40,599 nucleotides of DNA from positions 1-40,599 of the forward strand of contig JAGRMG010000117.1 of assembly GCA_020441385.1 (NCBI GenBank). Reading direction: 5' to 3'. Source of the stretch: Paracoccaceae bacterium. Lineage in GTDB: Bacteria > Pseudomonadota > Alphaproteobacteria > Rhodobacterales > Rhodobacteraceae. The notes beneath the pieces are model-generated. The model worked only from the letters and a program-made list of their open reading frames with translations, searched no databases and had not been told where the DNA came from. This document shows, one piece after another, positions 16,258-23,507 of the stretch. The position numbers and the translations under genes were made by a program. Each line of letters starts with the position of its first letter. Position 1 is the stretch's first letter.

Positions 16258-16435
16258 CAAATTCGCGGCCGGCGGGAAAATTTGCCGCACCCCGCGCACG
16301 CTCGGCTCCGGCTTTCGGGGTTGACGCGCCGAGGTTGGCATGGCTTCGCGCCGCGGTCCAGAGTCCGTGCCGGCAAGGAGTCCGCGCCGGCAAGATTGCC
16401 TTGGCCCCTTGCGGCCGACATACGGGAGAGCCTTG

Positions 16436-16930
16436 ATGACGGATACGTCTGGCGACACGATCACCGAAACCCCGCTGCGGATCCGTCGCGCCACCATCGA
16501 CCATCTGCGACCGGTCGTCGAGCTGGACGCCCGTATCACCGGCCAGGCCAAGCCGGAGTACTGGGCCGACATCTTCGAACGCTACGGTTCGCGTCGGGTC
16601 GATCAGCGCTTCTTTCTGGTCGCCGATGCCGCCGACCGCCCCGACGAACCCGCCCTCATGGGCCTGATCGTGGGCGAGGTGCGCGGCTGGGAGTTCGGTT
16701 CGGAACCCTGCGGCTGGATCTTCGCGGTCTCGGTCGATCCCGACCAGCGCCAGAAACGCATCGGCGAAAAGCTGTTCCGCGCCATGTGCGACGAGTTCCG
16801 CAACGTCGGCATCAACACGGTACGCACCATGGTGCAACGCCAAAGCACGCTCCACATGTCGTTCTTTCGCGGGGAAGGCATGGTTGCCGGCCCCTATATT
16901 CAACTGGAAATGAACCTGGACGACGCCTAG
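16436..16930 (+). CDS. badL: BadL-like GNAT N-acetyltransferase
   Basis: This 164-residue single-domain GNAT protein has its core from about residue 15 to 160. The acetyl-CoA loop is VSVDPDQRQKRIGEKLF near residue 97. In Rhodopseudomonas palustris BadL acetylates aminobenzoates, and the product affects regulation of benzoate degradation through BadM. The same badL-badM adjacency here is the main ground for the name. The ATG at 16436 follows GGGAG; an earlier in-frame start at 16340 lacks a site and runs through the promoter. It is separated from badM by 31 bp. Confidence 0.8.
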   Translation: MTDTSGDTITETPLRIRRATIDHLRPVVELDARITGQAKPEYWADIFERYGSRRVDQRFFLVADAADRPDEPALMGLIVGEVRGWEFGSEPCGWIFAVSVDPDQRQKRIGEKLFRAMCDEFRNVGINTVRTMVQRQSTLHMSFFRGEGMVAGPYIQLEMNLDDA

Positions 16931-16961
16931 GCGCGCCATCCACCGGAAAAGGGATCAAACC

Positions 16962-17414
16962 GTGCAGACATCAAGCCGCCTTGCCATCTACGCCCTGGTC
17001 GAGCTGGCATCCAATCCCGACAGCCAGATATCGGCTTCCGAGATCGGAGCGAAATACCGGGTATCGTCGCATCACCTGGCCAAGGTTCTGCTGACGCTGG
17101 GCCGCGCCGGGCTGGTGCAGTCGATTCGCGGGGTCGGGGGCGGGTACAGCTTTACCGGCAATGCCCGGCGCATCACGCTGCTCGACATCATAAGCCTGTT
17201 CGAGGACACCTCGACCGAATGCAGGCTGAGCGACAAGTCGAGCGCGACGCCCGAGGAATGGGCGCTGTTCGAGGTTTCCAAGGAAATCAACGATATCGCC
17301 ATGGCCACCTACAGTTCGATCACGCTGGCGACCATGCTCAAGCATGTCGAGCGCCGCCGCCGGATCGACGCGGGCAACGCCGCGCCGGCGCTGGAACCGG
17401 CGACGCCGGTCTAG
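16962..17414 (+). CDS. badM: BadM-like Rrf2 family transcriptional regulator
   Basis: This 150-residue Rrf2 protein has its winged helix from about residues 3-70: SSRLAIYALVELA, SASEIGAKYRVSSHHLAKVL, and the wing SIRGVGGGYSF. The three-cysteine cluster site of IscR/NsrR-type relatives is absent (only Cys87), so it should not carry an Fe-S cluster. That fits BadM, a repressor of benzoyl-CoA reductase genes in R. palustris. The start is GTG, preceded by GGAAAAGGG. It sits between the divergent hcr promoter and the ligase promoter, both of which bear GTACCG boxes. Confidence 0.86.
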   Translation: MQTSSRLAIYALVELASNPDSQISASEIGAKYRVSSHHLAKVLLTLGRAGLVQSIRGVGGGYSFTGNARRITLLDIISLFEDTSTECRLSDKSSATPEEWALFEVSKEINDIAMATYSSITLATMLKHVERRRRIDAGNAAPALEPATPV

Positions 17415-17471
17415 GCCGCGGGCGCTTGCGGGCGCCGCTGCGCCGGTCCGGGGCAGGAGGCGATTCAAGGA

Positions 17472-17512
17472 TTGCGTCAGCGCTTAATTACGCATAAAAG
17501 TACCGTAATACC
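17472..17512 (+). promoter_or_regulatory. Promoter/operator of the aryl-CoA ligase operon
   Basis: TTGCGT (17472-17477) and TAAAAG (17495-17500) are 17 bases apart in an AT-rich patch. Overlapping the last base of the -10 is GTACCGTAATACC (17500-17512), which contains TACC-N4-TACC. Arms ATTACG (17487-17492) and CGTAAT (17504-17509) form a short dyad around the -10. A site overlapping -10/+1 is typical of a repressor operator. Confidence 0.55.
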
Positions 17513-17548
17513 TATTAGCGATGAGATGTGGTCGGGAGGACGCCATTC

Positions 17549-19159
17549 ATGCTTGAGCCGGATTGCTACAATGCCGCGACACGCATGGTGGACGACAATG
17601 TTGCGAAGGGGCTGGGCGACAAGCCCGCCTTCATCGACCCCGACCGCAGCCTGACCTACGGCCAGTTGCAGGAGGCCACGAATCGGGTGGCCGGCCTGCT
17701 GACCGGGCTGGGGCTGGAACAGGAAAACCGCATCGCCATGCTGATGCTGGACGGCGTGGATTTCCCCGCCGTCTTCTGGGGCGCGATCCGCGCGGGCATC
17801 GTTCCGGTCTGCCTGAACACCATGCTGACCGCCGATCAGTACCGCTACATGCTGTGCGACAGCCGCGCCAAGGCGCTGGTGGTGGCCGCACCCCTGCTGG
17901 GCATGGTCCAGCCGCTGCTGGACGATCTGCCGTTCCTTCAGCATGTCATCGTCCAGGGCGGCGATGGCCGCCTCTACCCCGATCTGCACGCGATGATGGC
18001 GCAGGCCGCGCCGGTGTTCGAAACCGCCCGCACCCACCCCGACGAAACCGCCTTCTGGATCTATTCCTCGGGTTCGACCGGCGCGCCCAAGGGCGTGCGC
18101 CATGTCCATACCAGCCCGGCCTATGTCGCCGACAATTACGGCCGCTCGATCCTGGGCATCCGCGAAAGCGATGTCGCCTTCTCGGTGGCCAAGCTGTTCT
18201 TTGCCTATGGCCACGGCGCCAGCATGGCCTGTCCGATGTCGGTCGGGGCGACCTCGATCCTGCTGCCCGGCAGGCCGCTGCCGGCGACCGTTCTCGGGAT
18301 GATGCGCACCCACAACCCGACCCTGTTCTTCGGCGTGCCGACGCTTTACGCCGCGATGCTGGCCGATCGCGACTGCACGCCGGCCAACGCCTCGGCGCGC
18401 CTGCGGCTGTGCGTGTCGGCGGGCGAGGCGCTGCCGACCGAGGTCGCGAAATGCTGGGAAGGCCGGATGCACGTTCCCATCATCGACGGTGTCGGCTCGA
18501 CCGAGATGCTGCATCCCTTCGTGTCCAACCGCCCCGGAGACAGGCGCTTTGGCACATCCGGCAAGGCGGTGCCCGGCTATGCCCTGCGGCTGATCGACGA
18601 CACGGGCCGGGATGTGCCCGATGGCGAGATGGGCGAATTGCTGGTTTCGGGCGGATCGGCGGGCGATGGCTACTGGAACCAGCGCGCCAAGTCGCGCGCC
18701 ACCTTCGCCGGCGAGTGGTTTCATACCGGCGACAAGTATTTCCGCGACGCCGAAGGGTACTATCATTACTGCGGCCGCACCGACGACATGTTCAAGGTCG
18801 GCGGCCGCTGGGTGTCCCCCTTCGAGGTGGAGCAATCGCTGATGGCGCACCCGGCGGTGCTTGAAGCGGCCGTCGTGGCCTGCGAGGATGAAGAGAAGCT
18901 GATCAAACCCAGGGCGTTTGTCGTGCTGAAGCAGGGCGTGGACCGGGCCGGGCTGTTCGAACGCCTCAAGGACCACGTCAAGAACGAGATCGGGGTGTGG
19001 AAATACCCCCGCTGGATCGAACTGGTGGACGACCTTCCCAAGACCGCCACCGGCAAGATCCAGCGTTTCAAACTGCGCTGCGTTCCCGTCAGTCCGGCGG
19101 GCGCGGCCACGGATATGCCGGACCAGGAACCGGCAGGGAACGGAGTGGAGAATGCTTGA
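17549..19159 (+). CDS. badA: Benzoate/4-hydroxybenzoate-type aryl-CoA ligase
   Basis: This 536-residue acyl-adenylate enzyme converts an aromatic acid, ATP and CoA to the aryl-CoA thioester. The phosphate-binding loop is YSSGSTGAPKG. Benzoate-ligase family blocks are AKLFFAYGHG, FFGVPTLYAAML and SAGEALPTEV. The adenine-site stretch is VGSTEMLHPFVSN, and the C-terminal catalytic lysine block is TATGKIQRFKLR. The ATG at 17549 follows GGGAGGAC. The neighbouring hcr and bcr genes make benzoate and 4-hydroxybenzoate the likely substrates; the sequence alone does not separate them, so the symbol is by context. The gene overlaps the next gene by 8 bases. Confidence 0.88.
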   Translation: MLEPDCYNAATRMVDDNVAKGLGDKPAFIDPDRSLTYGQLQEATNRVAGLLTGLGLEQENRIAMLMLDGVDFPAVFWGAIRAGIVPVCLNTMLTADQYRYMLCDSRAKALVVAAPLLGMVQPLLDDLPFLQHVIVQGGDGRLYPDLHAMMAQAAPVFETARTHPDETAFWIYSSGSTGAPKGVRHVHTSPAYVADNYGRSILGIRESDVAFSVAKLFFAYGHGASMACPMSVGATSILLPGRPLPATVLGMMRTHNPTLFFGVPTLYAAMLADRDCTPANASARLRLCVSAGEALPTEVAKCWEGRMHVPIIDGVGSTEMLHPFVSNRPGDRRFGTSGKAVPGYALRLIDDTGRDVPDGEMGELLVSGGSAGDGYWNQRAKSRATFAGEWFHTGDKYFRDAEGYYHYCGRTDDMFKVGGRWVSPFEVEQSLMAHPAVLEAAVVACEDEEKLIKPRAFVVLKQGVDRAGLFERLKDHVKNEIGVWKYPRWIELVDDLPKTATGKIQRFKLRCVPVSPAGAATDMPDQEPAGNGVENA

Positions 19160-19706
19160 GATCGTGATCCTCGGCCGCGGGGGCCAGGGTGCCCAGACCG
19201 CCGGCAACCAGCTGGCCCAGGCGTTTTTCGACAGCGGCCTTTATGTGCAGACGTTTTCGACCTATGGCGGGGCGCGGCGCGGCACGCCGGTCACGTCCTC
19301 GCTGCGGGTCGATGCCGACCCGATCCGGCTGCGCTGCAACATCACCGCCGCCGACGCGATGCTGTGTTTCGACGCCAGCCTGATGGACGACGCGTTTTAT
19401 GCCCAGGGTTCGGACGAGGCGCTGATCGTGGTCAACTCCGCCCGCCCGGCCGAGGCCTTCACGCCCCGCGCGCGCCAGCGCGTGCTGCCCGTGGACGGGC
19501 GCGCCATCGCGGCGCGCAACGACATGGGCAAGGTGGTGAACTCGGCGCTGCTGGGGGCCTTCGCGGCCACCCTGGGCCGCCCGGGTATCGACATTCTGGC
19601 GCAGGTGATCGAAACCAGCGCGCCGGCCAAGAAATCGCAGAACGTAACCGCCGCGCGCGAGGCCTATGGCCTGATGGCGCCGGTGGCCGAGGAGGCAACG
19701 GCATGA
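19152..19706 (+). CDS. 2-oxoacid:acceptor oxidoreductase gamma subunit
   Basis: This 184-residue gamma-type subunit of the pyruvate/2-oxoacid:ferredoxin oxidoreductase superfamily has the opening EIVILGRGGQGAQTAGNQLA and the block YGGARRGTPVTSSLRV. It forms part of the CoA-binding and assembly core of the four-part enzyme encoded by the next three genes. Its ATG lies inside the end of the ligase gene, and its stop overlaps the next start (ATGA). Close coupling to an aryl-CoA ligase suggests its job is to deliver low-potential electrons for aryl-CoA reduction. Confidence 0.88.
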   Translation: MLEIVILGRGGQGAQTAGNQLAQAFFDSGLYVQTFSTYGGARRGTPVTSSLRVDADPIRLRCNITAADAMLCFDASLMDDAFYAQGSDEALIVVNSARPAEAFTPRARQRVLPVDGRAIAARNDMGKVVNSALLGAFAATLGRPGIDILAQVIETSAPAKKSQNVTAAREAYGLMAPVAEEATA

Positions 19707-21355
19707 ACGACCTGACTTCGCCGCTCTGGACCAACCTGACCAGCCGCGAGCGCATCACCGGCACTTGGCGCAGCGCGCTGCCCAACTACCAGAACCAGCC
19801 CTCGCCCTGCCTGAACGCATGCCCCGTGAACGGGCGCATCGCCGAATGGATCGGACAGGTCAAGAAGGGCGACACCAAGGGCGCCTTCGTCACGCTGGCC
19901 GACAACAACCCGTTCCCGGCGATTGCCGGGCGCATCTGCCACCACCCCTGCGAAACCGCCTGCAACCGCAACGAGCTGGACGAAACCGTCGGCATCTGTT
20001 CGCTGGAACGCTTTGTCGGCGATGCCGCGCTGGATCAGGGCTGGGGCTTTCCCGCCCCGCCGGCCGAACTGGCGCAATCGGTGGCGGTCGTCGGCGGCGG
20101 CCCGGCCGGGTTGTCGGCGGCCTACCAGCTGCGCCGCTACGGGTTCAGGGTGTCGCTTTACGAATCGAAATCCGCGCTTGGCGGGCTGATGCGCTGGGGC
20201 ATTCCGGCCTATCGGCTGGAACGCGCCGTCCTGGATGGCGAGATCGCGCGCATCACCGCCATGGGGGTCGATGTGCATCTGAACGCCGAAGTCGGCGATG
20301 CCGACGCGCTGGCGGCCCTGCGCCGCGAACATGACGCGGTCTATCTGGCCACGGGCGCCAGCCTGCCCAAGAAGCTGCCGACGCTCGATTACGCCGCCGG
20401 CTGGGTGGTGGACAGCGCCGAGTTCCTGGCCGCGCCCGCCGACCAGCAGAGCGCCCGCACCGGCGATCATGTGCTGGTGATCGGCGGCGGCAGCGCGGCG
20501 ATGGACGTGGCCCGCACCGCCCGCCGCCTGGGCCGCACCGTCACGGTGCTGACGCTGGAACCCGAAGGCAGCCTGCCGGCGCAGAAGGTCGAGGTGGACG
20601 AGGCCGCCGAGGAAGCCATCAGGTTCGTTTCGGGCGCGATGCTGCAATCGGCCGAGGCCGGGGACGGGGCGGTCACGCTCAACTGCATCCGGGTCGCCTT
20701 TTCGAAGGGCGAGCGGCCCGGCGCCTTCCGCGTCGATCCGGTGGCGGGCAGCGAGTTCGCGCTTTCGGTTCACACCGTGATCCCCGCCATCGGCCAGGAT
20801 GCCGACCTGCAACGCTGGGCCGGCCTGCTCGAGGCCACCGGCCCGGTGATCGCGGCCGGCAAGGACTGGCAGACCAGCACGCCGGGCATCTATGCCGGCG
20901 GCGACGTGGCCAGCATGGCGCGCTTCGTCACCCAGGCCGTCGGCATGGGCAAGGAGGCCGCGCATGCCATCGCCCGCGCGCTGGCGCCCGACATCGCACG
21001 GGCGGTGCCGGCCGAACTGCCCGAGGTCGGCTATGACCGCATCAACATCGCCTATCAGGAACCCCACGGGCGCACCCACCAGCGCCTGACCGAGGTGGCC
21101 GAACGGCTGACCACGTTCGACGAGGTGCAGCAGCCGCTGAGCGCGGACGAGGCGAAGAGCGAGGCCGACCGCTGCTTCAGCTGCGGCAGCTGCATCTACT
21201 GCGACAACTGCTATTTCTACTGCCCGGACATGGCCATCGCCCGGCTGGGCGAAAACGGCTATGAGGTCGATCCCGACTATTGCAAGGGCTGCGGCCTGTG
21301 CGTCGCGGAATGCCCGACCGGGTCGATCCACATGGCGAAGGATGACAACGCATGA
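19703..21355 (+). CDS. FAD/NAD(P) GltD-like oxidoreductase fused to a C-terminal two-cluster ferredoxin (delta-like) domain
   Basis: The 550-residue protein has three parts. The N-terminal Fe-S domain resembles the glutamate synthase small chain (Cys36, 40, 79, 83, 87, 99). The middle holds two dinucleotide folds: GGGPAGLSAAYQ at 131 for FAD and VIGGGSAAMDVA near 258 for NAD(P). The C-terminal segment (491-550) has ferredoxin motifs CIYCDNCYFYCP and CKGCGLCVAECP plus an extra CFSC. The last segment replaces the separate delta (PorD) ferredoxin subunit. The protein probably links the 2-oxoacid oxidoreductase to NAD(P), or splits electrons between NAD(P) and ferredoxin. Phenylglyoxylate and 2-oxoglutarate oxidoreductases of aromatic degraders have comparable flavin subunits. 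It is coupled to both neighbours by ATGA overlaps. Confidence 0.85.
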   Translation: MNDLTSPLWTNLTSRERITGTWRSALPNYQNQPSPCLNACPVNGRIAEWIGQVKKGDTKGAFVTLADNNPFPAIAGRICHHPCETACNRNELDETVGICSLERFVGDAALDQGWGFPAPPAELAQSVAVVGGGPAGLSAAYQLRRYGFRVSLYESKSALGGLMRWGIPAYRLERAVLDGEIARITAMGVDVHLNAEVGDADALAALRREHDAVYLATGASLPKKLPTLDYAAGWVVDSAEFLAAPADQQSARTGDHVLVIGGGSAAMDVARTARRLGRTVTVLTLEPEGSLPAQKVEVDEAAEEAIRFVSGAMLQSAEAGDGAVTLNCIRVAFSKGERPGAFRVDPVAGSEFALSVHTVIPAIGQDADLQRWAGLLEATGPVIAAGKDWQTSTPGIYAGGDVASMARFVTQAVGMGKEAAHAIARALAPDIARAVPAELPEVGYDRINIAYQEPHGRTHQRLTEVAERLTTFDEVQQPLSADEAKSEADRCFSCGSCIYCDNCYFYCPDMAIARLGENGYEVDPDYCKGCGLCVAECPTGSIHMAKDDNA

Positions 21356-22518
21356 ACGCCCCGGCCAATATCGAGACCCGCCAGCTTCTGAACGGCAACC
21401 ACGCGGTGGCCTGGGGGGTGCGGCTGGCGAAACCGGACGTGACCCCGGTCTATCCGATCACGCCGCAAACGCCGATCCTGGAAAAGCTGATCGAATTCCA
21501 GAGCGAAGGCAAGTTCGCGGCCGAACTGCTGACCCCGGAATCGGAGCATTCGGCCATGGCCGCCTGCATCGCCGCCTCGGCCACGGGCGCGCGGGTGTTT
21601 ACCGCGACCTCCTCGCAGGGGCTGCTTCTGATGCACGAGCTGCTGCATTTCGCCGCCGGCGCGCGGGCGCCGATCGTGATGTTCAACGTCAACCGCACCC
21701 CGGCCTCGCCCTGGGGCTTCTGGCCCGACCAGATCGACAGCCTGTCCCAGCGCGACACCGGCTGGGTGCAGCTTTACAGCGAAAGCCCGCAGGACTCGCT
21801 CGATACCGTGATCCAGGCGTTCCGCATCGCCGAAGGCTCGATGCTGCCGGTGATGATCAACCACGACGCCTTTTACGTCTCGCATTCGGTGGAACCGGTC
21901 AGCGTGCCGGCGCCCGGGCTGATCGACGAGTTCCTGCCGCGGGTGGAGCGGCCGATGCAGCTCGATACCGGGGCGGGGCAGTCGCTGGGCGCGCCGATCG
22001 GGCAGGCGTCGTGGAACCGGACCCGGCGCGAGATGGCCGCGGCGATGGAAACCGTCCCCGGCCTGACCGAGGCTGCGGCAAGCGGCTGGCGCGCGATGAC
22101 CGGGCGCGGCGGCGGGGTGCTGGAAGCCTACCGCATGACCGGGGCCGAGGTGGTGGTGCTGACCATGGGCAGCATGGCCGGCACGGCGCGCGACGCGGTG
22201 GACAGGCTGCGCGACGAGGGCATCGCCGCGGGCCTGCTGAAACTGCGCCTGTTCCGGCCCTTCCCGGCGGACGAGCTGCGCGCGGCGCTGGCCGGCGTGC
22301 CCTGTACCATCGTGCTGGACCGCAACTATTCGCCGGGCATGGGCGGCGTGCTGCATCAGGAAGCCAAGGCGGCGCTTTACGGCACCGTCGGGGCGCCGCG
22401 CATGCACGGGCTGCTGGCCGGTGTCGGCGGCGTCAACGTGGATGTCGCCACGATCGCGCGCCTGGTGCGCGACTATCGCAACGCCGATCCCTCGCCGGAT
22501 GCGGTCTGGGTGGAGTGA
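21352..22518 (+). CDS. 2-oxoacid:acceptor oxidoreductase alpha subunit
   Basis: This 388-residue PorA-type alpha subunit shows VYPITPQTPILEKLIEF, the hallmark of the pyrimidine-binding domain, near residue 32. TPESEHSAMAACIAASATGA and FTATSSQGLLLMHE follow. The transketolase C-terminal-like region is around 260-380, with LDRNYSPGMGG. Gamma and alpha are separate here, unlike the fused KorA of typical 2-oxoglutarate oxidoreductases. The substrate could be pyruvate, 2-oxoglutarate, phenylglyoxylate or another 2-oxoacid; the sequence does not decide. The start overlaps the previous stop (ATGA). Confidence 0.9.
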   Translation: MNAPANIETRQLLNGNHAVAWGVRLAKPDVTPVYPITPQTPILEKLIEFQSEGKFAAELLTPESEHSAMAACIAASATGARVFTATSSQGLLLMHELLHFAAGARAPIVMFNVNRTPASPWGFWPDQIDSLSQRDTGWVQLYSESPQDSLDTVIQAFRIAEGSMLPVMINHDAFYVSHSVEPVSVPAPGLIDEFLPRVERPMQLDTGAGQSLGAPIGQASWNRTRREMAAAMETVPGLTEAAASGWRAMTGRGGGVLEAYRMTGAEVVVLTMGSMAGTARDAVDRLRDEGIAAGLLKLRLFRPFPADELRAALAGVPCTIVLDRNYSPGMGGVLHQEAKAALYGTVGAPRMHGLLAGVGGVNVDVATIARLVRDYRNADPSPDAVWVE

Positions 22519-22523
22519 GGAAG

Positions 22524-23405
22524 ATGAACGAAGTGAAGAAGATCGACTATGCCGATGACGGCCAGTTCTGTTCGGGCCATGTCGCCTGCGCCGGCTGCGC
22601 CGAGGCGCTGGCGATGCGGGTGATCCTGAACAGTGTCGGCCAGAATGCGGTGGGCGTCGTCTCGCCCTCGTGTTCGGCGGTGATCCTGGGCGGGCATCCG
22701 CTGAGTTCGGCGCGCATCCCGTTCCTGCACGGAACGCTGGAATCGGCGGCCGCCTCGGCCAGCGGCATCAAGCGGGCGCTGCGCGCGCAGGGCAAGGACG
22801 ACACAACGGTGCTGTGTTTCGCCGGCGACGGCGGCACCTACGACATCGGCCTTCAGGCGCTGTCCTCGGCGGCGGAGCGCAACGAGGACATCCTTTATGT
22901 CTGTTTCGACAACGAAGGCTACATGAACACCGGGGGGCAGAAGAGCTCCTCGACGCCCTCGGGCGCGGTGACCGGCAGCACGCCGCTGGGCAAGGCCACG
23001 CAGAAGAAGAACCTGATCGAGATTCTGGCCGCCCACCGCATCCCCTATATCGCCACGGTCAGCCCGTCGCATCTGAACGACATGGCCGCCAAGATGGACA
23101 AGGCCAAGGCGATCCGGGGCACCAAGGTCATCATCGTGCTGATTCCCTGCCTGCCGGGCTGGGGCGTGGCCGACCATGCCGCGGTCTCCACCGCGCGGCT
23201 GGCGGTGGAGAGCGGCGTGTTTCCGCTGCTCGAGATCGAGGACGGGCTGCGCACCAGGATGCATCCCGAGCACAAGATCCGCCCCATCGACGCCTATCTG
23301 GCGCAGCAGAAGCGCTATCGCCACCTGAGCGAGGCCGACCGCGCGGCGCTTCAGGCCGAGGTCGATGCCAACTGGGCGCGGCTGAGCGCGCAGGCGGCCC
23401 TGTAG
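22524..23405 (+). CDS. 2-oxoacid:acceptor oxidoreductase beta (thiamine diphosphate) subunit
   Basis: This 293-residue beta subunit carries thiamine diphosphate and a [4Fe-4S] cluster. The TPP/Mg motif is GDGGTYDIG at residue 101, with Asn130 (DNEGYMNTGGQ). Cysteine ligands are in CSGHVACAGC (16, 22, 25), with a further Cys in IPCLPGWG. Length and motifs match PorB of pyruvate/2-oxoacid oxidoreductases. AGGAAG precedes the ATG by a few bases, 5 bp after the alpha stop. It is the last gene of the ligase-oxidoreductase operon. Confidence 0.92.
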   Translation: MNEVKKIDYADDGQFCSGHVACAGCAEALAMRVILNSVGQNAVGVVSPSCSAVILGGHPLSSARIPFLHGTLESAAASASGIKRALRAQGKDDTTVLCFAGDGGTYDIGLQALSSAAERNEDILYVCFDNEGYMNTGGQKSSSTPSGAVTGSTPLGKATQKKNLIEILAAHRIPYIATVSPSHLNDMAAKMDKAKAIRGTKVIIVLIPCLPGWGVADHAAVSTARLAVESGVFPLLEIEDGLRTRMHPEHKIRPIDAYLAQQKRYRHLSEADRAALQAEVDANWARLSAQAAL

Positions 23406-23411
23406 CGCGGA

Positions 23412-23489
23412 GCGCCTTCGGCGCGTTGTTCCTGTCTCGTCAGCGGCCGTGCGGCCGCTTCCTCGGGTTGCCTCCGGCGGGAGTATTTG
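23412..23489. terminator. Hairpins and a recurrent 3'-end motif between convergent genes
   Basis: GCGCC-TTC-GGCGC (23412-23424) is followed by GTTGTT. A perfect 8-bp stem AGCGGCCG/CGGCCGCT (23442-23449, 23452-23459) comes next, then CCTCCGGCGGGAGTATTTG (23471-23489), a short stem with a T-run. They separate the oxidoreductase operon (+) from the lpd-like gene (-). The last motif is one I recall from many roseobacter gene ends, and it supports the lineage call. Confidence 0.55.
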
Positions 23490-23507
23490 CGCCCAGAAAG
23501 AAGCCGG

